Assembly (NCBI RefSeq): GCF_018141005.1
Contig: NZ_CP046582.1
Coordinates: 62,001 to 126,000, forward strand
Direction: 5' to 3'
Origin: Erwinia sp. E602
GTDB taxonomy: Bacteria > Pseudomonadota > Gammaproteobacteria > Enterobacterales > Enterobacteriaceae
Length of the DNA: 64,000 nt
This document shows positions 15,849-24,885 of the stretch, piece by piece. Under the pieces are notes generated by a model that was not told the origin of the DNA, did not search any database, and worked only from the letters and a program-made list of their open reading frames with translations. How positions within the stretch are numbered: the stretch's first letter is position 1; every line of letters starts with the position of its first letter. The position numbers and the translations under genes are program-made.

Positions 15849-18086
15849 GTGAACGGCGATCTCATCCAACCAAGTGACTTTGAACAGCAGGAGTGGTTTA
15901 TCCACCAGCAGCAGATCCCGCCGGTGCAGCATGCGCTGGCCTGGCAGCTGGATGCTGCGCTGGATCTCAACCAGCTGGAACGCGGGCTGGTGGCACTGGT
16001 TGCCGCCAACCCCTGCTTCAGCCTGCGCTACCGCTTTGACGATCGCAGCGGCCTGATTAAAACCACCGACGCCGCCGCGCTGCCGCCGGTGTCGCGTCAT
16101 CCGGCCAGCAGCGTGCAGCAGGCGCTGGACGCCGTAACGCTGCAGCAGGCCAGCGCGTTCGATCTTCACCATACCTCGCCGGTGCGCTTTATGCTGTTCA
16201 GCCTGGCGTCCGGCGAAGCGATTCTGGCCGTGATTGCGCACCAGATCCTGGCGGAGCAGCTGTCGTGGGACGCGCTCAGCGCTGCGCTGTCGGCGGCGTA
16301 TCAGCAGCAGCCCGCGCAGCTGAACGGCCAGGCGGCAGCGGGTTGCGACCTGGCGACCTCCGGTCAGCACGTTGCGCTGACGCTTGCAGGCGTCATCAGC
16401 CAGCCGCTGGCGCTGGCCGCCGTCGCTTCTCCGGCGGAAGCCCCGCCGGTGGCCGCTGATAACGCCGCCATCGTGACGGCAATCCTCACTGAATTCCGCG
16501 ACGCGCTGGCGATGCCGCAGATGCGCGCCGAAGATGACTTCTTTGACCAGGGCGGCCACTCGCTGATTGCCACCCGGGTGATCGGCCGGCTGCTGAGCCT
16601 GCATCAGATTGAGGTGAGCATTAACGATCTGTTCAGCTACCCGACCGCGCAGGCGCTGGCTGCCCAGGCGAAACAGCACCAGCCTGCCGCCGCTGCGGCG
16701 GCCACGGCGGTAACGCCCTTTAATGAAAAGTCTGCCCCGCTGTCGCTGGCGCAGCAGTCGCTGTGGAAAATCTACGCGGCGATGGGCTATGGCGACATCT
16801 TCAACCTGCCGTTTGTGCTGCGTTTTGTGGATGAGGTCGATGAAGAGCTGCTGCATCAGGCGATGCACGATGTGCTGGTGCGTCACGCTGGGCTGCGCAC
16901 GCTGTTTATGACCACCGGTGAGGGGGTGCGCCAGCGTATCGTACCGGCCGCTGAGCTGGGCAACTATCGCTGGTTCTGGCCTTCTGCCGCTGAACAAAAA
17001 CCCGCAGCGGCGCTGCTGAAACAGGAAGCTGCGCATCTGTTTGATCTGGCTCACGAGCTGCCGCTGCGCCTGCGCTTTACCCGTGACGCCGCCAGCGGCG
17101 AGCAGCTGCTGTCGCTGCTGTTCCACCATATGGTGCTGGACGAATGGTCGCTCAACCTGATGATGGACGATCTGCAGCAGGCCTACCAGGCACGTGCCGC
17201 TGACCGTCTGCCGCAGTGGCAGGAAGCGGCAATCCCGTTCCATGAGTTTGCCATCGGCCAGCATCAGTCGGGCCTTGGCCAGCAGCATCTGAACTACTGG
17301 CTGGATACCCTGCGCGGCGTGCCGCTGGGTAAACCGATCTTCTCCGGCCAGGCGGCAGACAGCCAGATCATTGATACCACTACCGATCTCTCTGGCAGCA
17401 ACCTGGAATTCACCCTGCCGTCGGAGGTGACCGCCGGCCTGTATGCGCTGAGCAAGCGCCACAGCGCCTCGCTGTTTAACGTGGTCTATGCCGGTATCGC
17501 CAGCACGCTGCACTTCCTCGGCGGACCGGCGGATATGGTCATCGGAACCTCGGCTTCCGGGCGTAACGACGCACGCTACTTTGACACGGTGGGCTACTTC
17601 ACCACCGTGGTAGCGCACCGGCTGCGCTTTGACCGTGCGCCAACGCTGGCCGCGCTGGTAGCCCAGGTGAAAAGCACCATCAACGACTCAATGCCGCACA
17701 CCGATGTGCCGATCGACATGGTGGAAGAGGCGCTGCTGGGTGAGGGTGCCCGCGAGGATGCGCATATGTTTGAGGCGTTTATCCAGATCCATTCGCGCAT
17801 CAAGTTGAACGGTGCCTTCACGCTGCCGGACGGCCGGCAGATTGCCTGGCGCCAGGTGGACGGCGAGAAGAGCGAGTCGATCCTCGGCCTGCAGTTTGAG
17901 ATCATGGAAGAGTGGGAGGCCGGTGAAAAATCGCTGCGTCTGATGATGACTTACCGCAGTGACCACTACACGGCGGCTCAGGCGGAGAAAATCACCGCCA
18001 CCACCCAGGCACTGCTGGGGCTGTTCTCACGCCCTTCGGCCAGCGATCCGCTGCTGGCCAGCTTGCGCGCGGAGCTCGCGCTGTAA
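15849..18086 (+). CDS. NRPS C*-T-C protein, VibF C-terminal half
   Basis: 745 residues from a GTG start preceded by AACAGGAGAACAAC. Residues 1 to about 165 are the N-terminal half of a condensation domain; its HHxxxD motif reads AHQILAE, so the first His and the Asp are lost and the second half is missing. A peptidyl carrier domain follows (about 205-285) with intact DFFDQGGHSLIA, the phosphopantetheine acceptor being Ser238. A full condensation domain (about 300-745) carries His426-His427-Met-Val-Leu-Asp431-Glu432. The order C1-PCP-C2 equals the second half of VibF. The carrier would be loaded in trans by the adenylation domain of the 4095-8684 protein, and C2 would pass the cyclised aryl-aminoacyl group to the amide-amine made by the VibH-like protein. 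A strong terminator follows the stop. Confidence 0.9.
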   Translation: MNGDLIQPSDFEQQEWFIHQQQIPPVQHALAWQLDAALDLNQLERGLVALVAANPCFSLRYRFDDRSGLIKTTDAAALPPVSRHPASSVQQALDAVTLQQASAFDLHHTSPVRFMLFSLASGEAILAVIAHQILAEQLSWDALSAALSAAYQQQPAQLNGQAAAGCDLATSGQHVALTLAGVISQPLALAAVASPAEAPPVAADNAAIVTAILTEFRDALAMPQMRAEDDFFDQGGHSLIATRVIGRLLSLHQIEVSINDLFSYPTAQALAAQAKQHQPAAAAAATAVTPFNEKSAPLSLAQQSLWKIYAAMGYGDIFNLPFVLRFVDEVDEELLHQAMHDVLVRHAGLRTLFMTTGEGVRQRIVPAAELGNYRWFWPSAAEQKPAAALLKQEAAHLFDLAHELPLRLRFTRDAASGEQLLSLLFHHMVLDEWSLNLMMDDLQQAYQARAADRLPQWQEAAIPFHEFAIGQHQSGLGQQHLNYWLDTLRGVPLGKPIFSGQAADSQIIDTTTDLSGSNLEFTLPSEVTAGLYALSKRHSASLFNVVYAGIASTLHFLGGPADMVIGTSASGRNDARYFDTVGYFTTVVAHRLRFDRAPTLAALVAQVKSTINDSMPHTDVPIDMVEEALLGEGAREDAHMFEAFIQIHSRIKLNGAFTLPDGRQIAWRQVDGEKSESILGLQFEIMEEWEAGEKSLRLMMTYRSDHYTAAQAEKITATTQALLGLFSRPSASDPLLASLRAELAL

Positions 18087-18097
18087 ACTGACAACGT

Positions 18098-18123
18098 ACG
18101 GGGCACCCGCCCCGTCCTTTTTT
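18098..18123 (+). terminator. Rho-independent terminator of C-T-C NRPS gene
   Basis: Stem ACGGGGC / GCCCCGT, 4-nt loop ACCC, followed by CC and six T. It marks the right end of the siderophore locus. Confidence 0.85.
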
Positions 18124-18775
18124 CTGACCGGAGGCGCTGCCCGATCGCTCTTATCGCGCGGTGCTTTTGGCCCACTCTGCCTGCCTCTTTCTCTCTCCCC
18201 GTCGGCCTGACTGCTTGTGTACGTAAAAACCTGTTTATCTGATACTCACCTGCTGCCCCTGCTGTGCTCCTGTCCGTTAGCCTGCCCGGTTTTCGTCCCA
18301 CCGCCTGCGCATTAAGCCAACCCGTTAAACGCTGCACTAATGTTATTACCGCAAGACAACCTGAAAAAAGTAATGGATTTTAGTCCATATTTTAATGCGA
18401 TATTTTATTTTAAATAAAATGCCATTATGTATTTTAAATCTCGCGACATTTTTAGTTTATAGAAATGCAAGTGGGAATGGGTAAAATTTGTTGTGACACA
18501 CCCTGCAATAACCTACTGATTGATTTAGGTTGTCATGGCGATAATCTTTTTTTGTTTTACAGGGAATACCTGCAATCAACAAACTTCACTGCATTCAATT
18601 TTATTTAATTTAAGGGGTGGAGCCTGAGAAGAGTAAATTCGGCGTTAAGGTTTTTTTAATTGACAGAAATAATAATCCTTACTTCTGTAGTAAGCCCGTC
18701 TGAATATTTTCATAGAAAACGGCAGCCAGAGAAGGCGGGCTGTTGGTTTTTATTCGATAATAAGGAATGGCAGTG
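18124..18775 (+). other. AT-rich gene-free leader of the autotransporter gene
   Basis: About 650 nt without a supportable gene. From about 18350 the composition turns strongly AT-rich, unlike the surrounding DNA. A TTGACA at 18660-18665 could be a -35 element, but no good -10 sits 16-18 nt after it. The AT content suggests horizontally acquired DNA and possible H-NS silencing; both are inference. Confidence 0.5.
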
Positions 18776-21700
18776 ATGAACAAGAAAAAATTCAAATTGA
18801 ATGCATTAACCGTATCGGTAATGGTTTGCTTTAGCGGTGCGGTGCTGGCAAACACCGTACCTTATACTAAAGATACGGTTAAGCTGAGCAATAACGTGCA
18901 GGGAGAGTATAGCGGTGGCAGTATGGTGGCCATCGGGGGTAATAACCTGGTGTCCGAGAGTACTATGGCTCCGGGCGACAATTGGTTGGCGATAAACCCT
19001 GATACTGCCGGCTTCAAAGCGCTGGTCGAAAGCAGTGGTTACACAGGTTATCTGGATCTGACTCATCCTACTCTTGCTGGCGATGTGAATTATCCGCTGG
19101 ATGAAACTTACCAGCGGGCGATGCATGGAGAACGTCTGGTACATGCGGTTGGTGCGGATAAAACGGCGGTACCGGTCGGCGTAGTTCATGGGCTGAAAAT
19201 GGGCAACACCGATGCTCGTTACCAGAAGACCCAGACGGTGACCCTGTATCAGCGTGATGCCAGCGGTATCATTCAATATCAGAAAGATGCTGACGGGAAA
19301 TTTAGCCTTGATACCAAAGGTAACAAAATCCCGCTGACGGTCAGTAAAACACTGATACTGGACCAAAACCCCGATGTCGTTATCCATCCTGTAGCACAGG
19401 GTGGTGGTGAGTTTGGTCTGCAGGATGCCAGGATTTATTCGCAGGTGAAAAGCGTAAACAGCACCGTTGGTGCGGTAGATGTACGGGGTAATCTGCAGGA
19501 AAATACGATTAACGATCGTGCGCGGGATGTGCTGACGATTAAAAATAGCCTGATCGATAATACGCTGAATAGCGATGCGGAGCGGCTGGGTGCATCCGGC
19601 TCCGGTAAGGAAAATAACGGCCATAAATTTAGCGATGAGCACGACTACTCGAAACGTCCTTTTGCCACCGGGCTGAGCATTATTAGCAACAGCGTGGACT
19701 ACGGTGTGGATAGCGCCGGCAAGGTTATTGCCGGGAAACAGGTACTGACTCATCAGGTCGCCACAGTGCCCAATATTATACTGGATAACACCCAGGTTAT
19801 CGCACAGAACCTGGCTGCCGTTCGTAGTGATAACCACGACAGGGGGCCAGGCTATAAAAACGACGGCAGCTATCGATACGATGCCGACAAAAATTCCACC
19901 GCGGTCTTTATCAGCGGTTCCGGACTTTTTGCCTCGGTTAAAAATAACTCGGTGCTGACCGGTGGCGTGAATAATGCCGGCTATGCACTGAAAATTAACG
20001 GCCATGCTAACCGGGTAGACGTCAACAGCTCGACCCTGAACGGTGATGTGCAGGTGTTACACGACGGCTATCAGCCGGTGATCAACGTGACCGTGCAAAA
20101 GGATGCCAAAACGGGCGAGTATACGGCTACCGGAGCCTCTGTGGCCGGTGCGTCGCCGCTGGACCGCACCCATAACGGTACCGCGCTGAATATCACCAAT
20201 AACAGCGTGGTGAACGGCAATATCTATGCCGGCGGCGATACCGCTTACGCGGTGCAACTCACCGATGTGACCGATCCGAAGGCGGTGGTAATCCTTACTC
20301 CGCAGGAGGTCAGCGGCTCTCCGAGCGCGAACGGTATCTATAACAACGCGATCAACAGCATCAACCAGACGCTAATCACCAATAGCGGAAATGCCTGGAC
20401 GCCAGTGAGCGTGGCACTGGATCACAGCACGCTGAATGGCAGCGTCAGCGGCATTACCCGCGTCGCTCAGCCGGATGGCAGCGCGGTGATCTCGATGAAT
20501 CCCGATCTCAGCGTGAAAAATGGCGCGGTATGGAACGCGGCGGCAACCGGCAAGGGCGGCCTGGTGCAGAGCCACGTGCACGACCTGAACCTGTCCGGCT
20601 CGACGCTGAACCTGGTCAACCTGGATGAACGCACCGCCACGCTGGGCGATCGCGGACGTTATCAGGATCTGAGCAGCGCGCGCGTGACCGTGCACGGCAA
20701 CCTGACCCAGGATAAAGACGCCAAAGGCCAGTATCAGGGTTCTGTCATCAATATCGGTAAAGCGGTGGTCGATCCGTTGATCAACCTTGGCGGTGACTAT
20801 GTCTGGGGCTCGATGCAGGTGCGCGGTACGGCGCAGGGTAACTACCAGCTGCGCGTTGCCAGCTCGGGCGTTGAGCCACATGCGCTGAATGGCCTGGTGG
20901 CGAGCCCGGGTGAAACCAGTCCGCACAGCTTCGTTAACTACCTGGAGAAAGGCAGCGATGCCCACTTCACCGGCAGAACCGAACTGGGTGCCTGGCAGTA
21001 TGCGGCAGCGGATGTCAGCAACGATACCGTGCACGGCGAACGTAACGTGTACTTTAAAAAAACCGGTGAGCTGTCGAACAGCGCGGCCACCGCGCTAAGC
21101 ATGGCGGCGTCACAGGTTAACGTTGCCGAGCAGGAGAGCGATGCGCTGAACCAGCATTTCAACGCGTCACGCCACGCCAGGGATGAAGGTGGCGTGTGGG
21201 TCAGCTATTTCGGCGGCAAGTCTGATAATAAAACCAACGCCGGTGCCGCTTACGATGTGCGGACCAACGGTGTGATGGTCGGTGTCGATAACCTGTTTGA
21301 CGCCAAAGGCGGCGGCAGTTGGCTGGGCGGCCTGGCATTCTCATCTGCCCGTTCAGACGTTAAGGTGATGAACAGCAGCGGCGATCTCGACAGCTACGGT
21401 GCGCAGTTCTACCTGTCACGTCGTTTTGAGAACGGTGTTTTTGTTGATACCGCGGCGCAGTTCACCCACTTCAGCAACAGCGGCGACGCCCACATGCTTG
21501 ACGGCCAGCGTTCCCGTTCAGACTTCTCCACCAACGGCTACGGCCTGGGGATGAAGATCGGTTATGCCTGGCAGTACGAAGGCTTCTTTGCTGACCCGTA
21601 CATCAAAGCAACCGGACGTACCTTTGACGGCATGCACTACACCATGAATAACGGCATGGTGGTGAAAGGGGACGACTATAAGTCACTGCAGGGCGAAATC

Positions 21701-21976
21701 GGTGCCGATGTGGGCTACACGTTTGAAATTCAGCAGGGCTACGTTAAACCCTATCTGCACCTGGCGGCGATCAACGAGTTTGCTGACAGCAATGAGATGA
21801 AAATCAACAACCATACCTTCAACAACAGCATTGATAACGCGGCCTTCCAGATTGGGACCGGGGCTGAAGTTAAGCTGATGCAAAACGTCGGCGGCTACGC
21901 CAGCTTCACCTATACCAAGGGCAATGATATTGAGCGCCCATGGCAGGCTAACGTTGGCGTCAATTACTCCTGGTAA
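18776..21976 (+). CDS. Classical (type Va) autotransporter, pertactin/AIDA-like
   Basis: 1066 residues. A signal peptide (MNKKKFKLNALTVSVMV, cleavage near AVLA) leads a long passenger (about 25-800) full of short Asn/Ser/Thr-rich beta-helix-like repeats such as NITNNSVVNGNIYAGG and LDHSTLNGSVSG. The C-terminal translocator begins near DEGGVWVSYFGGKSDN and ends in VNYSW, the terminal aromatic required for barrel assembly. The product would be displayed on or shed from the outer surface; adhesin-like function is the usual one, but no catalytic or binding motif is evident. ATG 18776 is preferred over ATG 18767 because AAGGA lies 9 nt upstream of it but abuts the other. The first third of the gene has weaker GC bias than neighbours, hinting at transfer. 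A terminator and a small regulator gene follow. Confidence 0.9.
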   Translation: MNKKKFKLNALTVSVMVCFSGAVLANTVPYTKDTVKLSNNVQGEYSGGSMVAIGGNNLVSESTMAPGDNWLAINPDTAGFKALVESSGYTGYLDLTHPTLAGDVNYPLDETYQRAMHGERLVHAVGADKTAVPVGVVHGLKMGNTDARYQKTQTVTLYQRDASGIIQYQKDADGKFSLDTKGNKIPLTVSKTLILDQNPDVVIHPVAQGGGEFGLQDARIYSQVKSVNSTVGAVDVRGNLQENTINDRARDVLTIKNSLIDNTLNSDAERLGASGSGKENNGHKFSDEHDYSKRPFATGLSIISNSVDYGVDSAGKVIAGKQVLTHQVATVPNIILDNTQVIAQNLAAVRSDNHDRGPGYKNDGSYRYDADKNSTAVFISGSGLFASVKNNSVLTGGVNNAGYALKINGHANRVDVNSSTLNGDVQVLHDGYQPVINVTVQKDAKTGEYTATGASVAGASPLDRTHNGTALNITNNSVVNGNIYAGGDTAYAVQLTDVTDPKAVVILTPQEVSGSPSANGIYNNAINSINQTLITNSGNAWTPVSVALDHSTLNGSVSGITRVAQPDGSAVISMNPDLSVKNGAVWNAAATGKGGLVQSHVHDLNLSGSTLNLVNLDERTATLGDRGRYQDLSSARVTVHGNLTQDKDAKGQYQGSVINIGKAVVDPLINLGGDYVWGSMQVRGTAQGNYQLRVASSGVEPHALNGLVASPGETSPHSFVNYLEKGSDAHFTGRTELGAWQYAAADVSNDTVHGERNVYFKKTGELSNSAATALSMAASQVNVAEQESDALNQHFNASRHARDEGGVWVSYFGGKSDNKTNAGAAYDVRTNGVMVGVDNLFDAKGGGSWLGGLAFSSARSDVKVMNSSGDLDSYGAQFYLSRRFENGVFVDTAAQFTHFSNSGDAHMLDGQRSRSDFSTNGYGLGMKIGYAWQYEGFFADPYIKATGRTFDGMHYTMNNGMVVKGDDYKSLQGEIGADVGYTFEIQQGYVKPYLHLAAINEFADSNEMKINNHTFNNSIDNAAFQIGTGAEVKLMQNVGGYASFTYTKGNDIERPWQANVGVNYSW

Positions 21977-21983
21977 TGAAAAC

Positions 21984-22016
21984 GCCCCCGCGCTCTTCAG
22001 ACTGCGGGGGCCTTTC
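21984..22016 (+). terminator. Terminator of autotransporter gene
   Basis: Stem GCCCCCGC / GCGGGGGC with a 12-nt loop, then CTTTCT. It lies 7 nt after the stop codon and before the regulator gene, which has its own ribosome site. Confidence 0.8.
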
Positions 22017-22058
22017 TATCCGCAGGGAGGGCGAGACACTTATCAGGGATGGAGAACG

Positions 22059-22403
22059 ATGAATGATGCCGGTAAGACCCCTTCTGTTGCCAAACCTGGC
22101 AGAATCGCCAAAGTGGTGCAGCAACGTAACCATGAAGGTAGCCGTATTCCTGCCGAACTGGCCAGGTATGCCGGCCAGCCCTTATATATGCTGATCGCCT
22201 TGTGGTGCTGGAAGCAGAAAAGGTGGGTGGATCATAAAACTATTTCATCCGTGTTTGAGATCACCGAGCGACGCGCGTCATTTCAGGTTTCCTATCTGAC
22301 GCAAAAAAGCGATCGCATTCAGCTGCAGGTGAGAAAGGTCAAATCTGAAGGGGCGCAACGGATCTCTCGGGAAATATGGGTACAACGTGTGAAATGGCGC
22401 TAG
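22059..22403 (+). CDS. CaiF/GrlA-family transcriptional regulator
   Basis: 114 residues, the right size for the CaiF/GrlA family of small winged-helix activators. The core NHEGSRIPAELARYAG, then PLYMLIALWCWKQKRWVDHK and TISSVFEITERRASFQVSYL, follows the family pattern of a conserved aromatic W-x-W-rich helix followed by an HTH with ITERRAS-FxVSYL. The tail is basic and would suit DNA contact. ATG 22059 has GGAG upstream. The gene lies 82 nt downstream of the autotransporter gene, across a terminator, on the same strand. Known members control virulence or carnitine genes (GrlA in attaching-effacing pathogens, CaiF). A role in controlling the adjacent autotransporter is inference from location. 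Confidence 0.8.
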   Translation: MNDAGKTPSVAKPGRIAKVVQQRNHEGSRIPAELARYAGQPLYMLIALWCWKQKRWVDHKTISSVFEITERRASFQVSYLTQKSDRIQLQVRKVKSEGAQRISREIWVQRVKWR

Positions 22404-22453
22404 CATCGTCGGGTAACGTCACAGGCAGCGTGAACGCTGCCTGCTCCATCATC

Positions 22454-22483
22454 AGGCAACCGCTTAAGCCGGTTGCCTTTTTA
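22454..22483 (+). terminator. Terminator of CaiF/GrlA-like gene
   Basis: Stem AGGCAACCG / CGGTTGCCT with a 7-nt loop, then TTTT. It overlaps the last codons of the convergent membrane protein gene. A second hairpin, GGCAGCG / CGCTGCC at 22424-22441, precedes it. Confidence 0.8.
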
Positions 22484-23087
22484 TTGTCAGGCACGGGCAG
22501 ACGTAGATCAGCGTAGCAAACAGGCACAGGCTGTAGCCCAGCAGTTCGCTGCCCTCTTCAGCCATGTTTTTTACCGTGCGGTTGTAGCCGTCCAGCATCA
22601 GGGTCTGCCATAGCTCATGCATGCCGAAAAAGCGTGAAAACACCAGAATCGTCAGCATACCTGCCGACATCATGCCCCAGCCGGGAGCGCGCATAAAGTC
22701 AGCCAGCCCGGCGATCAGCAGACGCGGCTGGCGGCACGCCAGCAGCAGGCTGACCAGGGTCAGGGTCAGCGCAAACCAGAACCAGCTGCCGTGGTGCAGC
22801 AGATCGAACAGGAAATCCAGCTCGCGGATCAGCATACAGCCGAAGAAGCCGGCCACCAGCAGCAGCAGCGGGCGTTCGGCCGGCAGACGCCTGGCGCGGC
22901 GATAAAACAGCAGGGCGATGACCGCGAGGATCAGCTCCTGGGTGATTTCGGTAAATGAGGTTTCATGCAGCGCGTTGTGCATCCACACCACATCGATAAA
23001 TACCAGCCCCATCATCGCGCTAAGAAAGGCGGAAAAGGCCAGAAAGGTGAGGGTGGTGTTTCTGATAATTTTCAAATCGGTCGACAT
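22464..23087 (-). CDS. Putative integral membrane protein
   Basis: 207 residues with about six hydrophobic spans separated by short charged loops, for example TFLAFSAFLSAMMGLVFIDV, ELILAVIALLFYRRARR and GYSLCLFATLIYVCPCL. I do not recognise the family and assign no function. ATG 23087 is followed by a Lys/Arg-containing N-terminus (MSTDLKIIRNTT), whereas the longer in-frame start at 23180 would add an unconvincing Cys-rich segment. The gene is convergent with the CaiF/GrlA-like gene, and its 3' end lies inside that gene's terminator. Upstream is the co-directional HD hydrolase gene, 132 nt away, so it may be expressed separately. Confidence 0.7.
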   Translation of the reverse strand: MSTDLKIIRNTTLTFLAFSAFLSAMMGLVFIDVVWMHNALHETSFTEITQELILAVIALLFYRRARRLPAERPLLLLVAGFFGCMLIRELDFLFDLLHHGSWFWFALTLTLVSLLLACRQPRLLIAGLADFMRAPGWGMMSAGMLTILVFSRFFGMHELWQTLMLDGYNRTVKNMAEEGSELLGYSLCLFATLIYVCPCLTIKRQPA

Positions 23088-23219
23088 AATTTTCCCCGTT
23101 ACGCTGGCAAAACGGGGGAGTGTAGGCAATTGAGCGCTCAATTCCTCGCATTCTATGCCCTGCCACCGGCAACCGCACAAAATGCGAGTTAAGGCGTTTT
23201 TATTGTCGCTTTTCGTCGC

Positions 23220-23825
23220 TTATTCGCCGATTTTGTGCGCAAGCTGGCGATATTTTTCGGCCTGACGGTCGAACCACGCCGGCGGCACGTTGTAGGGTGG
23301 CTGGCTGAGCCGTGCGATACCCTGCTCAACGATCTGCGATGCCTGGTTAAACAGCTGGCGATCGCCCTTGGTCAGCAGGGCAATTTGCAGACGCTTTTCC
23401 ACCAGATAAATGCGCGCGAAGTGGGGATCGAAATCGATAATCGCGCGGGTATTGTCAATAATATCCGCCAGTTTAATGGTCTGTGCCGCCGGTGAAGCGT
23501 GTGCGGTGTGTTCAAAATGTGCGACTTTGCGCGCCGTGCGGTTCTGGCCGGGCCTGTCGCCGCTGTTGGTCAGCTCGGCGACCAGAGCGGCCACCCGCTC
23601 GCCAAAATGGCTGCTAAGATCGCCCCCGGTGCTGGTGGTATCCTCTACCGTGTCGTGCAGCCAGGCCGCGGCCAGCATCTGCTCATCATCGCTGACGCTG
23701 CGCACCAGTTCGACTACCGCCGCCGGATGAACGATATAGGGTTCATCGGTATATTTGCGCCGCTGCCCCGCATCCGCATGGGCTTTGCTGGCGTAGCGCC
23801 GCGCGCGTTCTTCCAGTGATTGCAT
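23220..23825 (-). CDS. HD-domain hydrolase, SpoT/Mesh1-like
   Basis: 201 residues. The N-terminal two thirds carry the RelA/SpoT HD-hydrolase pattern: RKYTDEPYIVHPAAVV, then AAAWLHDTVEDT with the metal-binding His-Asp and Glu-Asp pairs, and later TIKLADIIDNTRAI. Stand-alone proteins of this type (Mesh1, small alarmone hydrolases) remove the 3' pyrophosphate of (p)ppGpp using Mn2+, and some act on NADPH. No synthetase domain is present. ATG 23825 has GGGGAG upstream; I prefer it to an in-frame start at 23870 that would run into the divergent ohrR promoter. The substrate is inferred from the family only. Confidence 0.8.
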   Translation of the reverse strand: MQSLEERARRYASKAHADAGQRRKYTDEPYIVHPAAVVELVRSVSDDEQMLAAAWLHDTVEDTTSTGGDLSSHFGERVAALVAELTNSGDRPGQNRTARKVAHFEHTAHASPAAQTIKLADIIDNTRAIIDFDPHFARIYLVEKRLQIALLTKGDRQLFNQASQIVEQGIARLSQPPYNVPPAWFDRQAEKYRQLAHKIGE

Positions 23826-23852
23826 GGTTTTCTCCCCTGAAATAAAATTGCT

Positions 23853-23869
23853 TGCAATTGTATCGTGCA
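23853..23869. promoter_or_regulatory. Candidate OhrR operator in the divergent ohrR promoter
   Basis: TGCAATTGTATCGTGCA, of the form TGC-N11-GCA, lies in the 62-nt gap between the HD hydrolase and ohrR. A second TGC-N11-GCA (TGCGCGATTTAATCGCA) is found upstream of ohr at 24404. OhrR operators are AT-rich palindromes; the match here is by shared outline only, so confidence is low. Confidence 0.3.
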
Positions 23870-23887
23870 CTATTTATATTTTCTCTC

Positions 23888-24346
<459 letters not shown>

Positions 24347-24403
24347 TGAGGCAGCGGGTTATCCCGCTGCCTGCAACAGAGACAGGTTTTGTTATTTATG
24401 TAG

Positions 24404-24420
24404 TGCGCGATTTAATCGCA
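24404..24420 (+). promoter_or_regulatory. Candidate OhrR operator upstream of ohr
   Basis: TGCGCGATTTAATCGCA contains the inverted repeat GCGAT-TTA-ATCGC and lies 36 nt before the ohr start. It is the only palindrome in the ohrR-ohr gap. Assignment to OhrR rests on location. Confidence 0.35.
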
Positions 24421-24456
24421 AAATATATTCCTGGTTCACTTACAGAGGGCTATACC

Positions 24457-24885
24457 ATGTCATTAGAAAAAGTCGTTTACCGTGCAAAAGCGAAAGCCAC
24501 CGGCGGCCGTGATGGCCGTGCCACTTCGTCCGACGGCGTACTGGACGTCAAACTGGGCGTGCCGAAAGAGATGGGCGGTCTGGGCGGCGAAGTGACCAAC
24601 CCGGAGCAGCTGTTTGCCGCCGGTTACTCGGCCTGCTTCCTGGGCGCGATGAAGTTTGTCGCCGGTCGCGACAGGATTGCCATGCCTAAAGAGGCATTTA
24701 TCGAAGGTCAGGTCGGCATTGGTCCGATCCCTACCGGCTTTGGCATTGAGGCGCAGCTGGATATCCACCTGCCGGGAATGGATGAGGCCGAGGCTCAGCG
24801 TCTGGTTGATGCAGCGCATATCGTCTGCCCGTACTCCAACGCCACCCGCGGCAATATCGACGTCACGCTGAACATCCTGCGCTGA
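24457..24885 (+). CDS. ohr: Ohr, organic hydroperoxide reductase
   Basis: 142 residues, the usual length of Ohr/OsmC-family peroxidases. Both catalytic cysteines are present: one in YSACFLGAM and one in VCPYSNAT. The RSSDG-like N-terminal pattern ([14 protein letters not shown]) and [14 protein letters not shown] are diagnostic of Ohr rather than OsmC. The enzyme reduces fatty-acid and other organic hydroperoxides with electrons from lipoylated proteins in the cytoplasm. AGAGGG lies upstream of ATG 24457. It follows ohrR on the same strand and is expected to be induced by organic peroxides. Confidence 0.95.
   Translation: MSLEKVVYRAKAKATGGRDGRATSSDGVLDVKLGVPKEMGGLGGEVTNPEQLFAAGYSACFLGAMKFVAGRDRIAMPKEAFIEGQVGIGPIPTGFGIEAQLDIHLPGMDEAEAQRLVDAAHIVCPYSNATRGNIDVTLNILR

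Noticed and set aside
15669..17618. Long open frame on the minus strand opposite the C-T-C NRPS
   Set aside because: Arg/Gln/His-rich shadow translation; the plus strand has intact carrier and condensation motifs.
18806..20005. Minus-strand frame of about 400 codons opposite the autotransporter gene
   Set aside because: Looks protein-like at first because the passenger is repetitive, but there is no recognisable domain or ribosome site, and the plus-strand signal peptide and barrel are clear.
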